Shown in pieces: positions 1 to 9,217 of a stretch of 64,000 nt of DNA. Source of the DNA: CAYSYM01 sp964435115 (GTDB taxonomy: Bacteria; Chloroflexota; UBA6077; CF-72); NCBI GenBank assembly GCA_964435115.1, contig CAYSYM010000009.1:1-64000 (forward strand), written 5' to 3'. How positions within the stretch are numbered: position 1 is the first letter of the stretch; each line of letters begins with the position of its first letter. Under the pieces are notes generated by a model, which worked only from the letters and a program-made list of their open reading frames with translations, did no database searches and had not been told where the DNA came from. The translations under genes and the position numbers were made by a program.

Positions 1-1
1 C

Positions 2-2392
2 GTGGAGCGGCGGACGCTCCATCGCGGCGTCCCTGCCAGGCGGGTCGAGACCGCCGAGGGGCCGGTGCTGGTCGCCACCGCGTTCGATCTGCTCATGGCC
101 CAGTTCGGCGTGGGGCGGGGTCTGCCCGGCGACTACCCGACCGGCTACGACGACAACGCCCCCTACACCCCCGCCTGGCAGGAGGCGTACACGGGGATCG
201 GCCGCGAGACGGTCACCCGGCTGGCCAGGGAGTTCGCCAGCACAGCCGAAGCGACCCAGGGCCGCTCGATGGTGATCGTCGGGGCTAGCGTCAACCACTG
301 GTACAACAACAACCTCTCCTACCGAGCCGCCATCACGGCCCTGGTCCTGTGCGGCTGCTGCGGGCGGAACGGGGGCGGCATGAACCACTACGTGGGCCAG
401 GAGAAGCTGACCCTCGTCGCCCCCTGGAGCACCCTCGCCTTTGCCACCGACTGGGTCAAGCCACCCCGCCGCCAGCAGTCCCCCACCTGGCACTACGTGA
501 ACAGCGACCAGTGGCGCTACGAGGGCGACTTCACCGAGTACGCCGCCGTGCCGCCGGGCGCGCGCTGGGCGAAGGGACACGCCCTGGACCTGGAGGTGAA
601 GGCGGTACGGCTGGGCTGGATGCCCTACTACCCCCAGTTCAACCGGAACCCGCTGGATCTCGTTCGCGACGCCGAACAGGCTGGGGCCAAGGACGAGCGA
701 GACGTCGTGCAGCGGCTGGTCAGGGCGCTCCAGGCCGAGGAGCAGCTCCACTTTGCCGTGGACGATCCCGACGCGCCGGAGAGCTGGCCACGCGTGTGGT
801 TCATCTGGCGTGGCAACGCTATCCAGTCCAGCGCGAAGGGACACGAGTTCTTCCTGCGCCACTACCTGGGCACCCACGACAACGCCATCGCCGAGGAGCG
901 CGCCAAGGGGAAGGTGAAGACGGCGCAGTTCCGGGAGCCCGCGCCGCGCGGGAAGATGGACCTGGTGGTGGATATCAACTTCCGCATGGACTCCTCGGCG
1001 CTCTACTCAGACATCCTCCTGCCCGCCGCCTTCTGGTACGAGAAGAATGACCTGAATACGACCGACCTCCACTCCTTCGTGCACCCGCTCGGCCAGGCCG
1101 TGCCGCCGGTGTGGGAGTCGATGAGCGACTGGGACATCTTCAAGGCCCTGGCCAAGAAGGTGAGCGCCCTGGCGCCGACGGTCTTCCCCCAGCCCGTCAA
1201 GGACCTGGTGGCGGTGCCGCTGGCGCACGACACCCCGGATGAGCTCGCCCAGCCGGAGGTGCAGGACTGGGCCGAGGGCGAGTGCGAGCCCGTACCGGGC
1301 CGGACGATGCCCCACCTGCGCGTGGTGGAGCGGGACTACGTCAACCTCTACCGCCGCTTCATCTCCTTCGGCCCGCGGGCGCGCGAGGACGGGGTGAACG
1401 GCAACGGCGTCCAGATCCCCATCCAGCGCTTCTACGATGAGCTGCTGGAGAACCCGGTGGGCGGCTCGCCAGACCCGCGCCACCGGCGCTGCGTCGAGTG
1501 GGACGGTCGGAAGTACCCCAGCCTGGAGGACCCGGTCGACGCCGCCAACCTCGTGCTCTACCTGGCGCCGGAGACCAACGGCGAGGTCGCCTACCACGCC
1601 TTCAAGCACGAGGAGGAGCGGGTGGGTCTCCCCCTGGCCGACCTGGCGGAGAAGGTCCGAGGCGTCACCATGAGCTTCGGCGACCTCACCCGCCAGCCGC
1701 GTCGCACCCTGATCAGCCCCTGCTGGACGGGGATGGTGAACGACGGCCGGGCCTACGCGGCCTGGTGCCTCAACGTGGAGCGCCTGGTGCCCTGGCGCAC
1801 GCTCACGGGCAGGCAGAGCCTCTACATTGACCACCCCTGGTACCTGGACTTCGGCGAGCACCTCCCCACCTACAAGCCCAAGCTGAACCCTCGGAAGACC
1901 GGGGATATCGTGCAGAGCCGCGTCGACGAGAGCTGCCTGGTGCTCAACTACATCACGCCGCACGGGAAGTGGAACATCCACTCCACGTACAAGGACAACC
2001 ACCGCATGCTGATGCTCTCGCGCGGCATGGACCCGGTGTGGATCAACGACAAGGACGCCGAGCGCGTGGGCCTGAAAGATAACGACTGGGTGGAGGTCTA
2101 CAACGACAACGGCGTGGTGGTAACACGCGCCAACGTCAGCCGTCGGGTGCAGCCAGGGACGTGCCTCTACTACCACGCGGTGGAGCGCACCGTGTACATC
2201 CCTAAGTCCCAGGAACGCCACGGCCGGCGGGCGGGCGGCCACAACAGCCTCACGCGCACGCGCATCAACCCCGTGGAGCTGGCCGGGGGCTACGCCCAGT
2301 TCACGTACGGCTTCAACTACTGGGGTCCCATCGGCATCATGACCCGCGATACCTACTGCGTGGTGCGCAAGCTGGAGAAGCTCGAGTGGTGA
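2..2392 (+). CDS. narG: Respiratory nitrate reductase / nitrite oxidoreductase alpha subunit, 3' part
   Basis: C-terminal 796 residues of the molybdopterin (bis-MGD) catalytic subunit of the membrane-bound NarGHI type. NarG proteins are normally about 1,200 residues, so roughly 400 residues, including the N-terminal Fe-S motif, lie left of the window. Visible family signatures are [30 protein letters not shown], the central [19 protein letters not shown] stretch and the C-terminal [16 protein letters not shown] block with [11 protein letters not shown] near the end. The product would reduce nitrate to nitrite, or in nitrite oxidisers run in reverse. It is the first visible gene of an operon and its stop overlaps the next start. 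Which direction the enzyme runs cannot be decided from this fragment. The first in-window GTG at position 2 is not the real start. Confidence 0.93.
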   Translation: MERRTLHRGVPARRVETAEGPVLVATAFDLLMAQFGVGRGLPGDYPTGYDDNAPYTPAWQEAYTGIGRETVTRLAREFASTAEATQGRSMVIVGASVNHWYNNNLSYRAAITALVLCGCCGRNGGGMNHYVGQEKLTLVAPWSTLAFATDWVKPPRRQQSPTWHYVNSDQWRYEGDFTEYAAVPPGARWAKGHALDLEVKAVRLGWMPYYPQFNRNPLDLVRDAEQAGAKDERDVVQRLVRALQAEEQLHFAVDDPDAPESWPRVWFIWRGNAIQSSAKGHEFFLRHYLGTHDNAIAEERAKGKVKTAQFREPAPRGKMDLVVDINFRMDSSALYSDILLPAAFWYEKNDLNTTDLHSFVHPLGQAVPPVWESMSDWDIFKALAKKVSALAPTVFPQPVKDLVAVPLAHDTPDELAQPEVQDWAEGECEPVPGRTMPHLRVVERDYVNLYRRFISFGPRAREDGVNGNGVQIPIQRFYDELLENPVGGSPDPRHRRCVEWDGRKYPSLEDPVDAANLVLYLAPETNGEVAYHAFKHEEERVGLPLADLAEKVRGVTMSFGDLTRQPRRTLISPCWTGMVNDGRAYAAWCLNVERLVPWRTLTGRQSLYIDHPWYLDFGEHLPTYKPKLNPRKTGDIVQSRVDESCLVLNYITPHGKWNIHSTYKDNHRMLMLSRGMDPVWINDKDAERVGLKDNDWVEVYNDNGVVVTRANVSRRVQPGTCLYYHAVERTVYIPKSQERHGRRAGGHNSLTRTRINPVELAGGYAQFTYGFNYWGPIGIMTRDTYCVVRKLEKLEW

Positions 2393-3027
2393 GGCGCCTG
2401 CAGAACCCTGCTCCGAGCGATGCGCCTGCTGGGCCTCGCCGCGCGTCCCCGGCCGGCGGCCGGGTGGAGCTCCCCATGCACCGACCAGGCGACGCCGCGG
2501 CGGTCGCCACGCACCCGGGCCACGGCGCCGATCTGCGAGCGGGGCCGAACAAGGTGGTGGCCATCCAGTACACGCTGAGCACCAACGGCGTCGTCCGCCA
2601 CGTCCGGTCCGCGCTCTGGGGCGACCGGCCGCTGGAGTACCTGCACGGCGCCGGCACCATCATCCCGGGTCTGGAGAAGGCGCTCGAAGGGAAGCGGCCG
2701 GGCGACTGCTTCTCGATCACCATCCCCCCGCGCGAGGCCTATGGCGAGCGCGACCGAGCCCTCCAGCAGAAGGTACCGGCCGCGCTCTTCGGCGGCGTGG
2801 ACCGCGTCGAACCCGGCATGCGGCTCCAGGCCCGGGGCGACGATAGGACGCCAATCGAGACCTTGCTGGTCGCCGACGTCGACGAGGAGGAGGAGACCGT
2901 CATCCTCGACGCCAATCACCCCCTGGCCGGTCTGGCGCTGGAGTTCGACGTCAAGGTGATCAGCGTGCGCGACGCCACCGAGCAAGAGGTACACCGGGGC
3001 TTCGCTACCGCACCCGGGGACCCCTGA
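2389..3027 (+). CDS. FKBP-type (SlyD-like) peptidyl-prolyl cis-trans isomerase between narG and narH
   Basis: About 212 residues. The second two-thirds is an FKBP domain of the SlyD kind: [14 protein letters not shown], then [10 protein letters not shown], then the insert-in-flap region, and finally [18 protein letters not shown]. SlyD-type enzymes accelerate prolyl isomerisation and act as folding chaperones. The first 50 residues are low-complexity and Pro/Ala-rich. The start is uncertain: GTG 2389 overlaps the narG stop by 4 bp, GTG 2386 is one codon earlier, and ATG 2476 still leaves the whole domain. Its position between the alpha and beta subunit genes suggests a dedicated maturation role. 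Nitrobacter nxr operons also have a (different-family) prolyl isomerase gene, nxrX, in this slot. Confidence 0.85.
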   Translation: MRRLQNPAPSDAPAGPRRASPAGGRVELPMHRPGDAAAVATHPGHGADLRAGPNKVVAIQYTLSTNGVVRHVRSALWGDRPLEYLHGAGTIIPGLEKALEGKRPGDCFSITIPPREAYGERDRALQQKVPAALFGGVDRVEPGMRLQARGDDRTPIETLLVADVDEEEETVILDANHPLAGLALEFDVKVISVRDATEQEVHRGFATAPGDP

Positions 3028-3037
3028 GGAGCAGAGT

Positions 3038-4570
3038 ATGGACATTCGCGCCCACATCTCGATGGTCTTTCACCTCGACAAGTGTATCGGTTGCCACACG
3101 TGCACGGTGGCCTGCAAGAACATCTGGACCGACCGCAAGGGCACCGAGTACATGTACTGGAACAACGTGGAGACCAAGCCTGGCACGGGTTATCCGACGC
3201 GTTGGGAGGACCAGAAGAAGTACCGGGGTGGGTGGGAGCTCGCACGGAGCAATGGCAAGCCGAAGCTGAAGCTGAAGCTTCAGGGGAAGTGGGGAACACT
3301 CAAGAACATCTTCTACAACCCATACTTGCCCACGGTAGACGACTACTTCGAGCCCTGGACGTACGACTACCAGAACCTCTTCAACGCGCCCGAGGGTGAC
3401 GACCAGCCCACCGCCCGCGCCGTTTCCATGATCACTGGCAAGTACATGGACACGATCGAGGGCGGGCCGAACTGGGACGACGACCTCGGTGGCTCGCCCG
3501 TGTACGCCGACAACGACCCCAACCTCGACGGCGCGAGCGAGGAGGAGCGGCGCCAGATCCAGGAGATCGACCGGACGGTCTTCTTCTACCTCCCCCGGAT
3601 CTGCAACCACTGTCTCAACCCCGGCTGCCTGGCGGCGTGCCCGGCCGGGGCCATCTACAAGCGCGGCGAAGACGGCATCGTGCTGCTCAGCCAGGAGAAG
3701 TGCCGCGCCTGGCGCATGTGCATCTCGGGCTGCCCGTACAAGAAGACCTACTTCAACTGGGCCACCGGCAAGTCGGAGAAGTGCATCCTGTGCTACCCGA
3801 GGCTCGAGAGCGGCCTTCCGCCCGCCTGCTTCCACTCCTGTGTGGGGCGCATCCGCTACATCGGGCTGGTCCTCTACGACGCCGACCGCATCGAGGAGGT
3901 GGCCAAGGCGCCGAACCAGCGGCTGGTGGAGGCGCAGCGCTCCCTGATTCAGGACCCCTTCGACCCCGCGGTCATCGCCGCGGCGAGGGCGAACGGCATC
4001 CCCGACGCGAAGATCGATGCCGCCCAGAAGTCGCCCGTGTACCGGTTTGCGAAACAGTGGCAGCTCGCGCTGCCGCTGCACCCCGAGTACCGCACCCTGC
4101 CCATGCTCTTCTACGTTCCGCCGATGGGGCCGGTCCTGGCGAAGATGGAGAAGGGGAAGTACGACACCGTTGACGCCGGCGCTGAAGGCCTGGCGCCCAT
4201 GCTGAGCGCCCTGGAGAAGTCGCGGGTCCCGCTGCGCTACATGGCGAGCCTCTTCTCGGCAGGCAACGAGGAGGTGATCAAGACCGTCTACCGCAAGCTG
4301 GTGGCCGTGCGGCTGCACATGCGCGCCAGGACGGTTGGCGACGTGCCTGCAGATGAGGTAGAGGCAGCCTTTGCTCAGGGGGACACCACGGCCGCGGAGG
4401 CAGAGGCGATCTACCGCCTTACCTCGCTGCCTACCTTCGAGGAACGGTTCGTCGTGCCCCCGATGGAGCGGGAAGCGGCGATCGACTCGCAGTTCCCGGA
4501 CCTGGACCCGCTGACGCGCAAGGCGTCCACCGGGTTCGGCTTCCGGGAGGCACCGGCGCGGAGGTGGTGA
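3038..4570 (+). CDS. narH: Nitrate reductase / nitrite oxidoreductase beta subunit (Fe-S protein)
   Basis: 510 residues, the normal length for NarH. It carries electrons between the Mo site in NarG and the haem b subunit through four Fe-S clusters. Cysteine groups are visible at CIGCHTCTVAC (residues 16-26), CNHCLNPGCLAACP, CRAWRMCISGCP (the Trp-containing group typical of the [3Fe-4S]-ligating motif) and EKCILCYPRLESG...CFHSCVGRIRY. It starts at ATG 3038, 10 bp after the isomerase gene, with GAGGAGC as a plausible ribosome site just upstream. Its stop overlaps narJ (TGATG). No twin-arginine signal is visible, so the NarGH dimer is predicted to face the cytoplasm, as in Nar and Nitrobacter-type Nxr. 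Confidence 0.95.
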   Translation: MDIRAHISMVFHLDKCIGCHTCTVACKNIWTDRKGTEYMYWNNVETKPGTGYPTRWEDQKKYRGGWELARSNGKPKLKLKLQGKWGTLKNIFYNPYLPTVDDYFEPWTYDYQNLFNAPEGDDQPTARAVSMITGKYMDTIEGGPNWDDDLGGSPVYADNDPNLDGASEEERRQIQEIDRTVFFYLPRICNHCLNPGCLAACPAGAIYKRGEDGIVLLSQEKCRAWRMCISGCPYKKTYFNWATGKSEKCILCYPRLESGLPPACFHSCVGRIRYIGLVLYDADRIEEVAKAPNQRLVEAQRSLIQDPFDPAVIAAARANGIPDAKIDAAQKSPVYRFAKQWQLALPLHPEYRTLPMLFYVPPMGPVLAKMEKGKYDTVDAGAEGLAPMLSALEKSRVPLRYMASLFSAGNEEVIKTVYRKLVAVRLHMRARTVGDVPADEVEAAFAQGDTTAAEAEAIYRLTSLPTFEERFVVPPMEREAAIDSQFPDLDPLTRKASTGFGFREAPARRW

Positions 4571-5442
4571 TGGCGAACCGTGATGGCGCGCACCCGCAGC
4601 TCCTGCGGTTGTTCGCCGACATCCTGGACTACCCCAGCCCGGGGGTGGCCGAGAAGGCTCTGCAGTGCGAGGCAGTAGTGTCGGCGACGGTGCCCGAGGC
4701 CGCCGCCTTCGTGCGAGCCTTCCGCACCTTTGCCGAAGCGACCCCACTGGCCCACCTGGAAGAGGTCTACACGGGGTTCTTCGACCTGAATCCGGTCTGC
4801 TACCCCTACGTGGGCTACCACCTCTTCGGCGAGAGCTACGGGCGGAGCACGTTCCTCTTAGCCCTGCGGGAGCGCTATCGCGCGCAGGGATTCGCGCTCG
4901 GCGAGGCAGAGCTGGCCGACCGGCTGTCGGTCGTGCTTCGCTTCGCCGCGGCGCGCTGGGGTGAGCCCGAAAGCAGCGAGCTCATCGCCGAAGGGGCGCT
5001 CCCCGCCCTGACACGCATGGGCGGGCGGAAGGAGGCGGAGAAAGATCCCGCCGCCAGCTCGGGAGCGCCTGCGGGGCGGAGCGCGCCCCAGCTCGACGGC
5101 CACAGTGAAGGTGAGGTGCTCGCCGGAGGGTTCCTCCTGGAGATGGTGGAAGGGGCGAGCGCAGCCGGCAAGGGCCGACACGCCTACCAGTCCGCGCTCG
5201 AGGCGGCGCGCTTGGTCCTCGAGGCCGTGTGCCCCCGGCGCGCCGCCGAGCCGACCGCGTCCCAGGTGTCGGGTATCGGGTCGCGGGTATCGGGAGTCGG
5301 TCCCACGGGTCATGGAGCGGCTGAGGATGGCCGCCCTAGCTGGGCGTCCGTGCGGCAGCTCCCGGGCGACGTCCTTGCACCAGGCGCGACTCGCGGCGAC
5401 GAGCAGGCCGCGAGCCTTTCTAGTGGGAGCGAGGAGCGATGA
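4570..5442 (+). CDS. narJ: NarJ-type molybdenum-enzyme chaperone, C-terminally extended
   Basis: About 290 residues of the TorD/DmsD/NarJ chaperone fold, which holds apo-NarG until the Mo cofactor and haems are inserted. The diagnostic FFDLNPVCYPYVGYHLFGE stretch lies near residue 80. ATG 4570 overlaps the narH stop by one base. The protein is longer than usual for NarJ (about 170-240). It has a charged low-complexity insert around residues 155-180 and a C-terminal tail whose DNA contains five tandem 7-bp repeats (5265-5299, consensus GGTATCG), translated as QVSGIGSRVSGVG. The tail looks recently acquired and is unlikely to be part of the chaperone fold. The stop overlaps narI by 4 bp (ATGA). 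Confidence 0.9.
   Translation: MANRDGAHPQLLRLFADILDYPSPGVAEKALQCEAVVSATVPEAAAFVRAFRTFAEATPLAHLEEVYTGFFDLNPVCYPYVGYHLFGESYGRSTFLLALRERYRAQGFALGEAELADRLSVVLRFAAARWGEPESSELIAEGALPALTRMGGRKEAEKDPAASSGAPAGRSAPQLDGHSEGEVLAGGFLLEMVEGASAAGKGRHAYQSALEAARLVLEAVCPRRAAEPTASQVSGIGSRVSGVGPTGHGAAEDGRPSWASVRQLPGDVLAPGATRGDEQAASLSSGSEER
5265..5299 (+). repeat. Five tandem heptads (GGTATCG type) inside narJ
   Basis: Five consecutive 7-bp units read GGTGTCG, GGTATCG, GGTCGCG, GGTATCG and GGAGTCG. The same heptad occurs at 19562-19637, 55496-55529 and 60797-60854. Here only the forward arm is clear. The array stays in frame with narJ and adds residues near its C-terminus. Confidence 0.8.
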
Positions 5443-6128
5443 TTGACGTAGTCCTGTTCGTGGCATTTCCGTATGTGGCTGTTGTCCTGGCAGTTCTGGT
5501 GGGCATCTACCGCTACTCCAAGGACCGGTTCTCCTTTTCCAGCTTCTCCTCCCAGTTCCTCGAGCGCCGGGTCCTCCTCTGGGGGTCGGTGCTCTGGCAC
5601 TACGGGGTGATCGTCCTCCTGCTGATCCATGTGGGGATGCTCTTCCTCCTCGACGTCTGGGCGGCTCTGAACGCCGACCCGGTGCGCCAGTCCGTGATCC
5701 AGTTCATCACGCTGGCCTCGGCCGTCGCGACCGTCGTCGGGCTGGTGCTGCTCAGCCTGCGCCGCCTGCTCAATGCCCGCATCCGTGCCGTCACCTCGGC
5801 CATGGACTGGGTGCTGCTGGCCACGCTGCTGGCCCAGGTGGGCCTGGGCTTCTGGCTCGCCAACTTCTTCCCGGACAAGGAGGCGGGCATGTGGGACATG
5901 CGGATCGGCCCCTGGCTGCTCTCCCTCCTGCAGCTCAACCCGCAGACGGAGTCCATCGCCTCGCTGCCCTGGCTGCTGAAGGTCCACATGCTGGGCGGGT
6001 TCCTGCTCATCGCGCTCTTCCCCTTCACCCGCCTGGTGCACATCGGCACCTTCCCCGTGACCTACCTCTGGCGTCCGTACCAGGTGGTCATCTGGAACCG
6101 ACGGCCGTTGCGCCAGCCGGGAGCATGA
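5439..6128 (+). CDS. narI: Nitrate reductase gamma subunit, membrane cytochrome b
   Basis: 229 residues, five predicted membrane segments and the size expected of NarI. It passes electrons between the quinone pool (or a cytochrome) and NarH through two b haems. The four likely axial histidines are H54 (LWHYG), H64 (LIHVG), H183 (KVHMLGG) and H201 (RLVHIG), arranged as two N-terminal and two C-terminal ligands as in characterised NarI. The ATG at 5439 overlaps the narJ stop (ATGA), so translation is probably coupled. It is the last gene of the narG-FKBP-H-J-I unit. About 165 bp without a recognisable gene follow before the transporter. Confidence 0.93.
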   Translation: MIDVVLFVAFPYVAVVLAVLVGIYRYSKDRFSFSSFSSQFLERRVLLWGSVLWHYGVIVLLLIHVGMLFLLDVWAALNADPVRQSVIQFITLASAVATVVGLVLLSLRRLLNARIRAVTSAMDWVLLATLLAQVGLGFWLANFFPDKEAGMWDMRIGPWLLSLLQLNPQTESIASLPWLLKVHMLGGFLLIALFPFTRLVHIGTFPVTYLWRPYQVVIWNRRPLRQPGA

Positions 6129-6293
6129 GAGCCCAGCCGGAGCGCGCGCTGCGCGACCGCGCGACGCTGGCCGCCCGGAGAGTCGCGCAGCGCGCCGCTA
6201 TCCGCCCCCCGATGGTGCCCGTCGGCCAGCACGAGTAGACGCTACCGTCGTCGCGCCGCACCGGCCCGTTGACACGACGCACTGGGATCCTGC

Positions 6294-7643
6294 ATGCAAC
6301 AAGTTCTCCGCCACCCGGCCGCGAGCTACAGCCTGAAAGGCACCCCGAACCTGGCGCTGTTCGGCGCGACGACCGGCTTCTTCGTCGGTTTCGCCGCGGT
6401 CGCGCTCTTTGGCCCGACGGCGAGCCAGTTCCAGGCGGTGCTGAAGCTGCCGCCCGCCCTGCTGGCGCTCCTCATCGCCGCGCCGGCGCTCTCGGGCTCG
6501 TTGCTGCGCATCCCCTTCTCCGCGTGGGTCGACACCACTGGCGGCCGGAAGCCATTCCTGATTCTCCTCTCATTGGGGACCATCGGGATGCTCGGGCTCT
6601 TCCTCGTGGTCACGCTGCTCTTCCCGGAGCGCCTCACCCCGGAGTACTACCCCCTGCTGCTGCTGCTCGGCGTGCTGAGCGGCAGCGGGATCGCGACGTT
6701 TTCCGTCGGCGCCACGCAAGCCTCGTACTGGTTCCCCCAGTCGCGCCAGGGATGGTCGCTGGGCGTCTTCGGCGGGGTGGGCAACCTCGCCCCGGGAATC
6801 TTCAGCTTCCTCCTACCGGTCGCACTGGAACGGTTCGGACTGGCCACCGCCTATCTCGCCTGGCTCTCATTCCTCATTGTCGGCACGGTGCTGTACTACC
6901 TGCTTGGGCGGAACTGCTGGTACTTCCAACTCCGCGAGCAGGGGCTGCCGCCGGAAGAGGCACGGAGCACGGCGCGTGAGCTGGGGCAGGAAGTCTTCCC
7001 GGCGGGTAGCGTGCTGGACAGCCTGAGAATCTCGGCCCGGGTGTGGCGGACCTGGGTGCTGGTAGTCGTCTACTTCACCACCTTCGGCGGCTTCATCGCG
7101 CTGACCGCCTGGCTCCCCACGCACTGGCAGTCGCTGTACGAGGTCAGCCTCATCACGGCCGGCTTCTTGACCGCCCTGTACTCGCTCCTGGCGTCAGGGG
7201 TCCGTGCCGTTGCGGGCGGGGTTGCCGATCGGTTGGGCGGACAGCAGACGACCGCCATAGCCCTGGTGACGATCGCGCTGGGGAGCCTCGTCATGGCGGC
7301 GTCCCAGGGCTTCGCGGTCGCCGTGGCTGCGGAAGTCATCATCGCCGTGGGCATGGGCGTGGGTAACGCCGCGGTCTTCAAGCTCGTGCCTCAGGAGGTC
7401 CCCGATGCGGTTGGCGGGGCAGCGGGCTGGATAGGCGGGCTGGGCGCCTTTGGCGGTTTCGTCGTTCCACTCGCCATGGGCACCTTTGTCGGGACCCTGG
7501 GGCTTGCGGGCTACGACCGGGGCTTCGTGGTGTTCGCCGCCCTGGCGGTCCTCTCGCTGCTCCTGCTCTACGTCCCCTCCCGTTCGGCGAGGCCGAGCGC
7601 CGGGTTCGTGAGGGTGGGGTGGAAGTCACCCGAGTCAGGCTGA
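6294..7643 (+). CDS. narK: NarK-type nitrate/nitrite transporter (MFS, NNP family)
   Basis: 449 residues with about twelve membrane segments. The NNP family exchanges nitrate and nitrite or imports nitrate with protons. Family features include the Gly-rich first signature (GSGIATFSVGATQASYWFPQSRQG region, here with Ala/Ser changes), the GVGNLAPGIF helix and the second signature GMGVGNAAVFKLVP. An MFS loop motif is present as GVADRLGG. ATG 6294 follows a 165-bp gap after narI on the same strand. A TTGACA at 6269 has no convincing -10, so the gene may be read through from the nar operon. Its position makes nitrate/nitrite exchange for the neighbouring oxidoreductase the likely role. Confidence 0.92.
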   Translation: MQQVLRHPAASYSLKGTPNLALFGATTGFFVGFAAVALFGPTASQFQAVLKLPPALLALLIAAPALSGSLLRIPFSAWVDTTGGRKPFLILLSLGTIGMLGLFLVVTLLFPERLTPEYYPLLLLLGVLSGSGIATFSVGATQASYWFPQSRQGWSLGVFGGVGNLAPGIFSFLLPVALERFGLATAYLAWLSFLIVGTVLYYLLGRNCWYFQLREQGLPPEEARSTARELGQEVFPAGSVLDSLRISARVWRTWVLVVVYFTTFGGFIALTAWLPTHWQSLYEVSLITAGFLTALYSLLASGVRAVAGGVADRLGGQQTTAIALVTIALGSLVMAASQGFAVAVAAEVIIAVGMGVGNAAVFKLVPQEVPDAVGGAAGWIGGLGAFGGFVVPLAMGTFVGTLGLAGYDRGFVVFAALAVLSLLLLYVPSRSARPSAGFVRVGWKSPESG

Positions 7644-7710
7644 TCCGCTCCGGGGGCAGCCGGCATTGCTGCCCGTCCGAGCGGGTAGCACGTCGCGGCG
7701 CCGCCTGCCC

Positions 7711-8376
7711 ATGAAGACGCTCGCCGAGCTGCTCGACGCCAGCGCCAGCCTCCACGCGCGCCTGTGCCCCCGCCAGGTGCTCGGGGTACGGATGAGCCTG
7801 CTGGCCGGGCAGCTCCTCGCGATCGAGGTGCCGCAGCGCGACAAGCGCCTGTTGGCCATCGTCGAGACCGACGGCTGCGCCGCCGATGGCGTCGCCGTCG
7901 GCTCGGGCTGCTGGATCGGTCGGCGCAGCCTGCGGGTGGAAGATTTCGGGAAGGTGGCCGCGACGTTCGTCGACACCGTGTCCGGCCGTGCCGTGCGGGT
8001 TGTGCCACGGCCTGCGGCTCGCTGGCTGGCGCTCGACTACGCACCGGAGGCGCGCGACCGCTGGCACGCCCAGTTGATCGGCTACCAGCGGATGCCGGAC
8101 CCCCTGCTCCTAGCCTGGAGCCCGGTGATTCTCGCCCGGCCGCTCCAGGCGCTCGTCGGCCAGCCCGGAGTCCGGGTGGCGTGCGACCGGTGTGGGGAGG
8201 AGATCATGAATCGGCGGGAGGTGGTGCGCGCCAGCGCTACCCTCTGCCGCGCCTGCGCCGGCCAGGCCTACTATCGCCTGGTCGCCAGCGGCAGCCTGGA
8301 AGGCGGGGGCGGCAGCTCCCGCTCGGCACCCGGCCACGGCGTGCCGCAGCCGGCCCTCAGCGACGCCCGGCGCTAA
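7711..8376 (+). CDS. FmdE-family protein with C-terminal zinc ribbon
   Basis: 221 residues from ATG 7711; a TTG at 7666 would add 15 basic residues. The first 100 residues match the FmdE family, named from formylmethanofuran dehydrogenase subunit E: CPRQVLGVRMSLLAG, the AIVETDGCAADGVAVGSGC core (C56, C67) and a DFGK motif. The C-terminus holds a four-Cys zinc ribbon (C158, C161, C179, C182). FmdE proteins often lie beside molybdenum or tungsten oxidoreductase genes, but their biochemical role is not settled. The position 67 bp after narK, same strand, is consistent with a part in Mo-enzyme maturation or metal handling. That role is inference. Confidence 0.8.
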   Translation: MKTLAELLDASASLHARLCPRQVLGVRMSLLAGQLLAIEVPQRDKRLLAIVETDGCAADGVAVGSGCWIGRRSLRVEDFGKVAATFVDTVSGRAVRVVPRPAARWLALDYAPEARDRWHAQLIGYQRMPDPLLLAWSPVILARPLQALVGQPGVRVACDRCGEEIMNRREVVRASATLCRACAGQAYYRLVASGSLEGGGGSSRSAPGHGVPQPALSDARR

Positions 8377-8660
8377 GACGTCACAACTCTTGTCCAAACT
8401 TCGGCAAGATATAATCGCGTTGCTTCTTTCAGGGCCACCTATCTTCTGCCCGGCTCAGCATCCCGGGGCCCCTCGGTTCGCAATGCCGAGTGTGCCGCGC
8501 AGACGGCGGCGAGTGGACGTTAACGTGGGCCATGGAGGGGGCGCCCCTCGTAGGGTGCACGAGCGGCTCCGGCTGGTTGCCCTCCCTCCCTGAGCCTCCA
8601 CGCTCGGAGCGAACGCCGAGCGACGAGGGCCGTCGCCACCATGGGTAGAGGAGGAGCGGG
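8377..8660. other. Intergenic region with a strong -10 box
   Basis: No gene is recognised in these 284 bp. A perfect TATAAT lies at 8410-8415 on the + strand. The nearest -35-like hexamer (TTGTCC, 8390-8395) is only 14 bp away, so sigma recognition is uncertain. Transcription from here would give a leader of more than 240 nt before the small ORF at 8661. The stretch 8440-8640 is rich in short GC inverted segments, but I could not assign a riboswitch class. Confidence 0.35.
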
Positions 8661-8792
8661 ATGCAGAGCCGTGAGGCAATGGAAGCGTGGAGCCAAGGCG
8701 ACACCACTCGCCCGTCCACGCTGCGCCGGCGGTCCACGTTGGTGCTCTCGCCACGCCTGGCCGAGTGCTTGCGTGGTCTGGCGGGTGGGTGA
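8661..8792 (+). CDS. Possible small protein (43 aa) ahead of the kaiC-like operon
   Basis: A 43-codon ORF beginning MQSREAMEAWSQGD and ending with RLAECLRGLAGG. It is supported mainly by an excellent ribosome site: GAGGAGG about 6 bp before the ATG. It ends 17 bp before the next gene on the same strand, so it could be the first cistron of the KaiC/kinase operon or an upstream regulatory peptide. No family is recognised, and its composition is ordinary for the local GC content. Confidence 0.4.
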   Translation: MQSREAMEAWSQGDTTRPSTLRRRSTLVLSPRLAECLRGLAGG

Positions 8793-8809
8793 AACGTAGA
8801 GCGACCGGG

Positions 8810-9217
8810 ATGAGTCAGCGGGAGACCAAGGGCACCCGTCAAGAGCGCAGTTCGGCGGCGGGCGCTGCGGGCGAACTCACTGCTGCCGCCCTCTTCGGGT
8901 TGCTCTGGGAAGGCATGGCCGACGTGTTGGGCACCGCCGCCACCGCGACCCTCTTGCGGCGGGCGCTGAAGCACGCCGCGCCGCGCCACGCCGAACTGAG
9001 CAGTATCGTGATCAAGCGTAACGACTTCGCCTACGAGTACTGCGCGCCCGAGGCCTGGCAGCACATCAACCACAGTGGGGGCGTGGACGCCCTGCGCGGG
9101 CTCGTGCGCGACCTTCAGCCACTGCTGATCGAAATGACCGGCCCCGTAGTGGTCCGTCGGCTGGCGCGAGTCGGGCCACTGCGCGAGCTGGGGATCCAAC
9201 CGGAGCCGACACCGTGA
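8810..9217 (+). CDS. Unknown 135-residue protein coupled to the kaiC-like gene
   Basis: Starts at ATG 8810; longer reading-frame extensions upstream look spurious. The N-terminal 25 residues are polar, followed by a folded-looking alpha/beta region with FGLLWEGMADVLG, LRRALKHAA, FAYEYCAPEAW and a C-terminal LREL. I do not recognise the family. Its stop overlaps the start of the KaiC-like ATPase by 4 bp (GTGA). This points to translational coupling and a shared job, for example as a partner or input subunit of the ATPase. Confidence 0.65.
   Translation: MSQRETKGTRQERSSAAGAAGELTAAALFGLLWEGMADVLGTAATATLLRRALKHAAPRHAELSSIVIKRNDFAYEYCAPEAWQHINHSGGVDALRGLVRDLQPLLIEMTGPVVVRRLARVGPLRELGIQPEPTP

Noticed and set aside
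1007..4747. Long antisense frames opposite narG and narH (411 and 580 codons)
   Set aside because: High GC makes long mirror frames common; they lack family features and the opposite strand holds clear nar genes.
6269..6297. Sigma-70 promoter with TTGACA before narK
   Set aside because: No matching -10 at 16-18 bp; the box would overlap the start codon.
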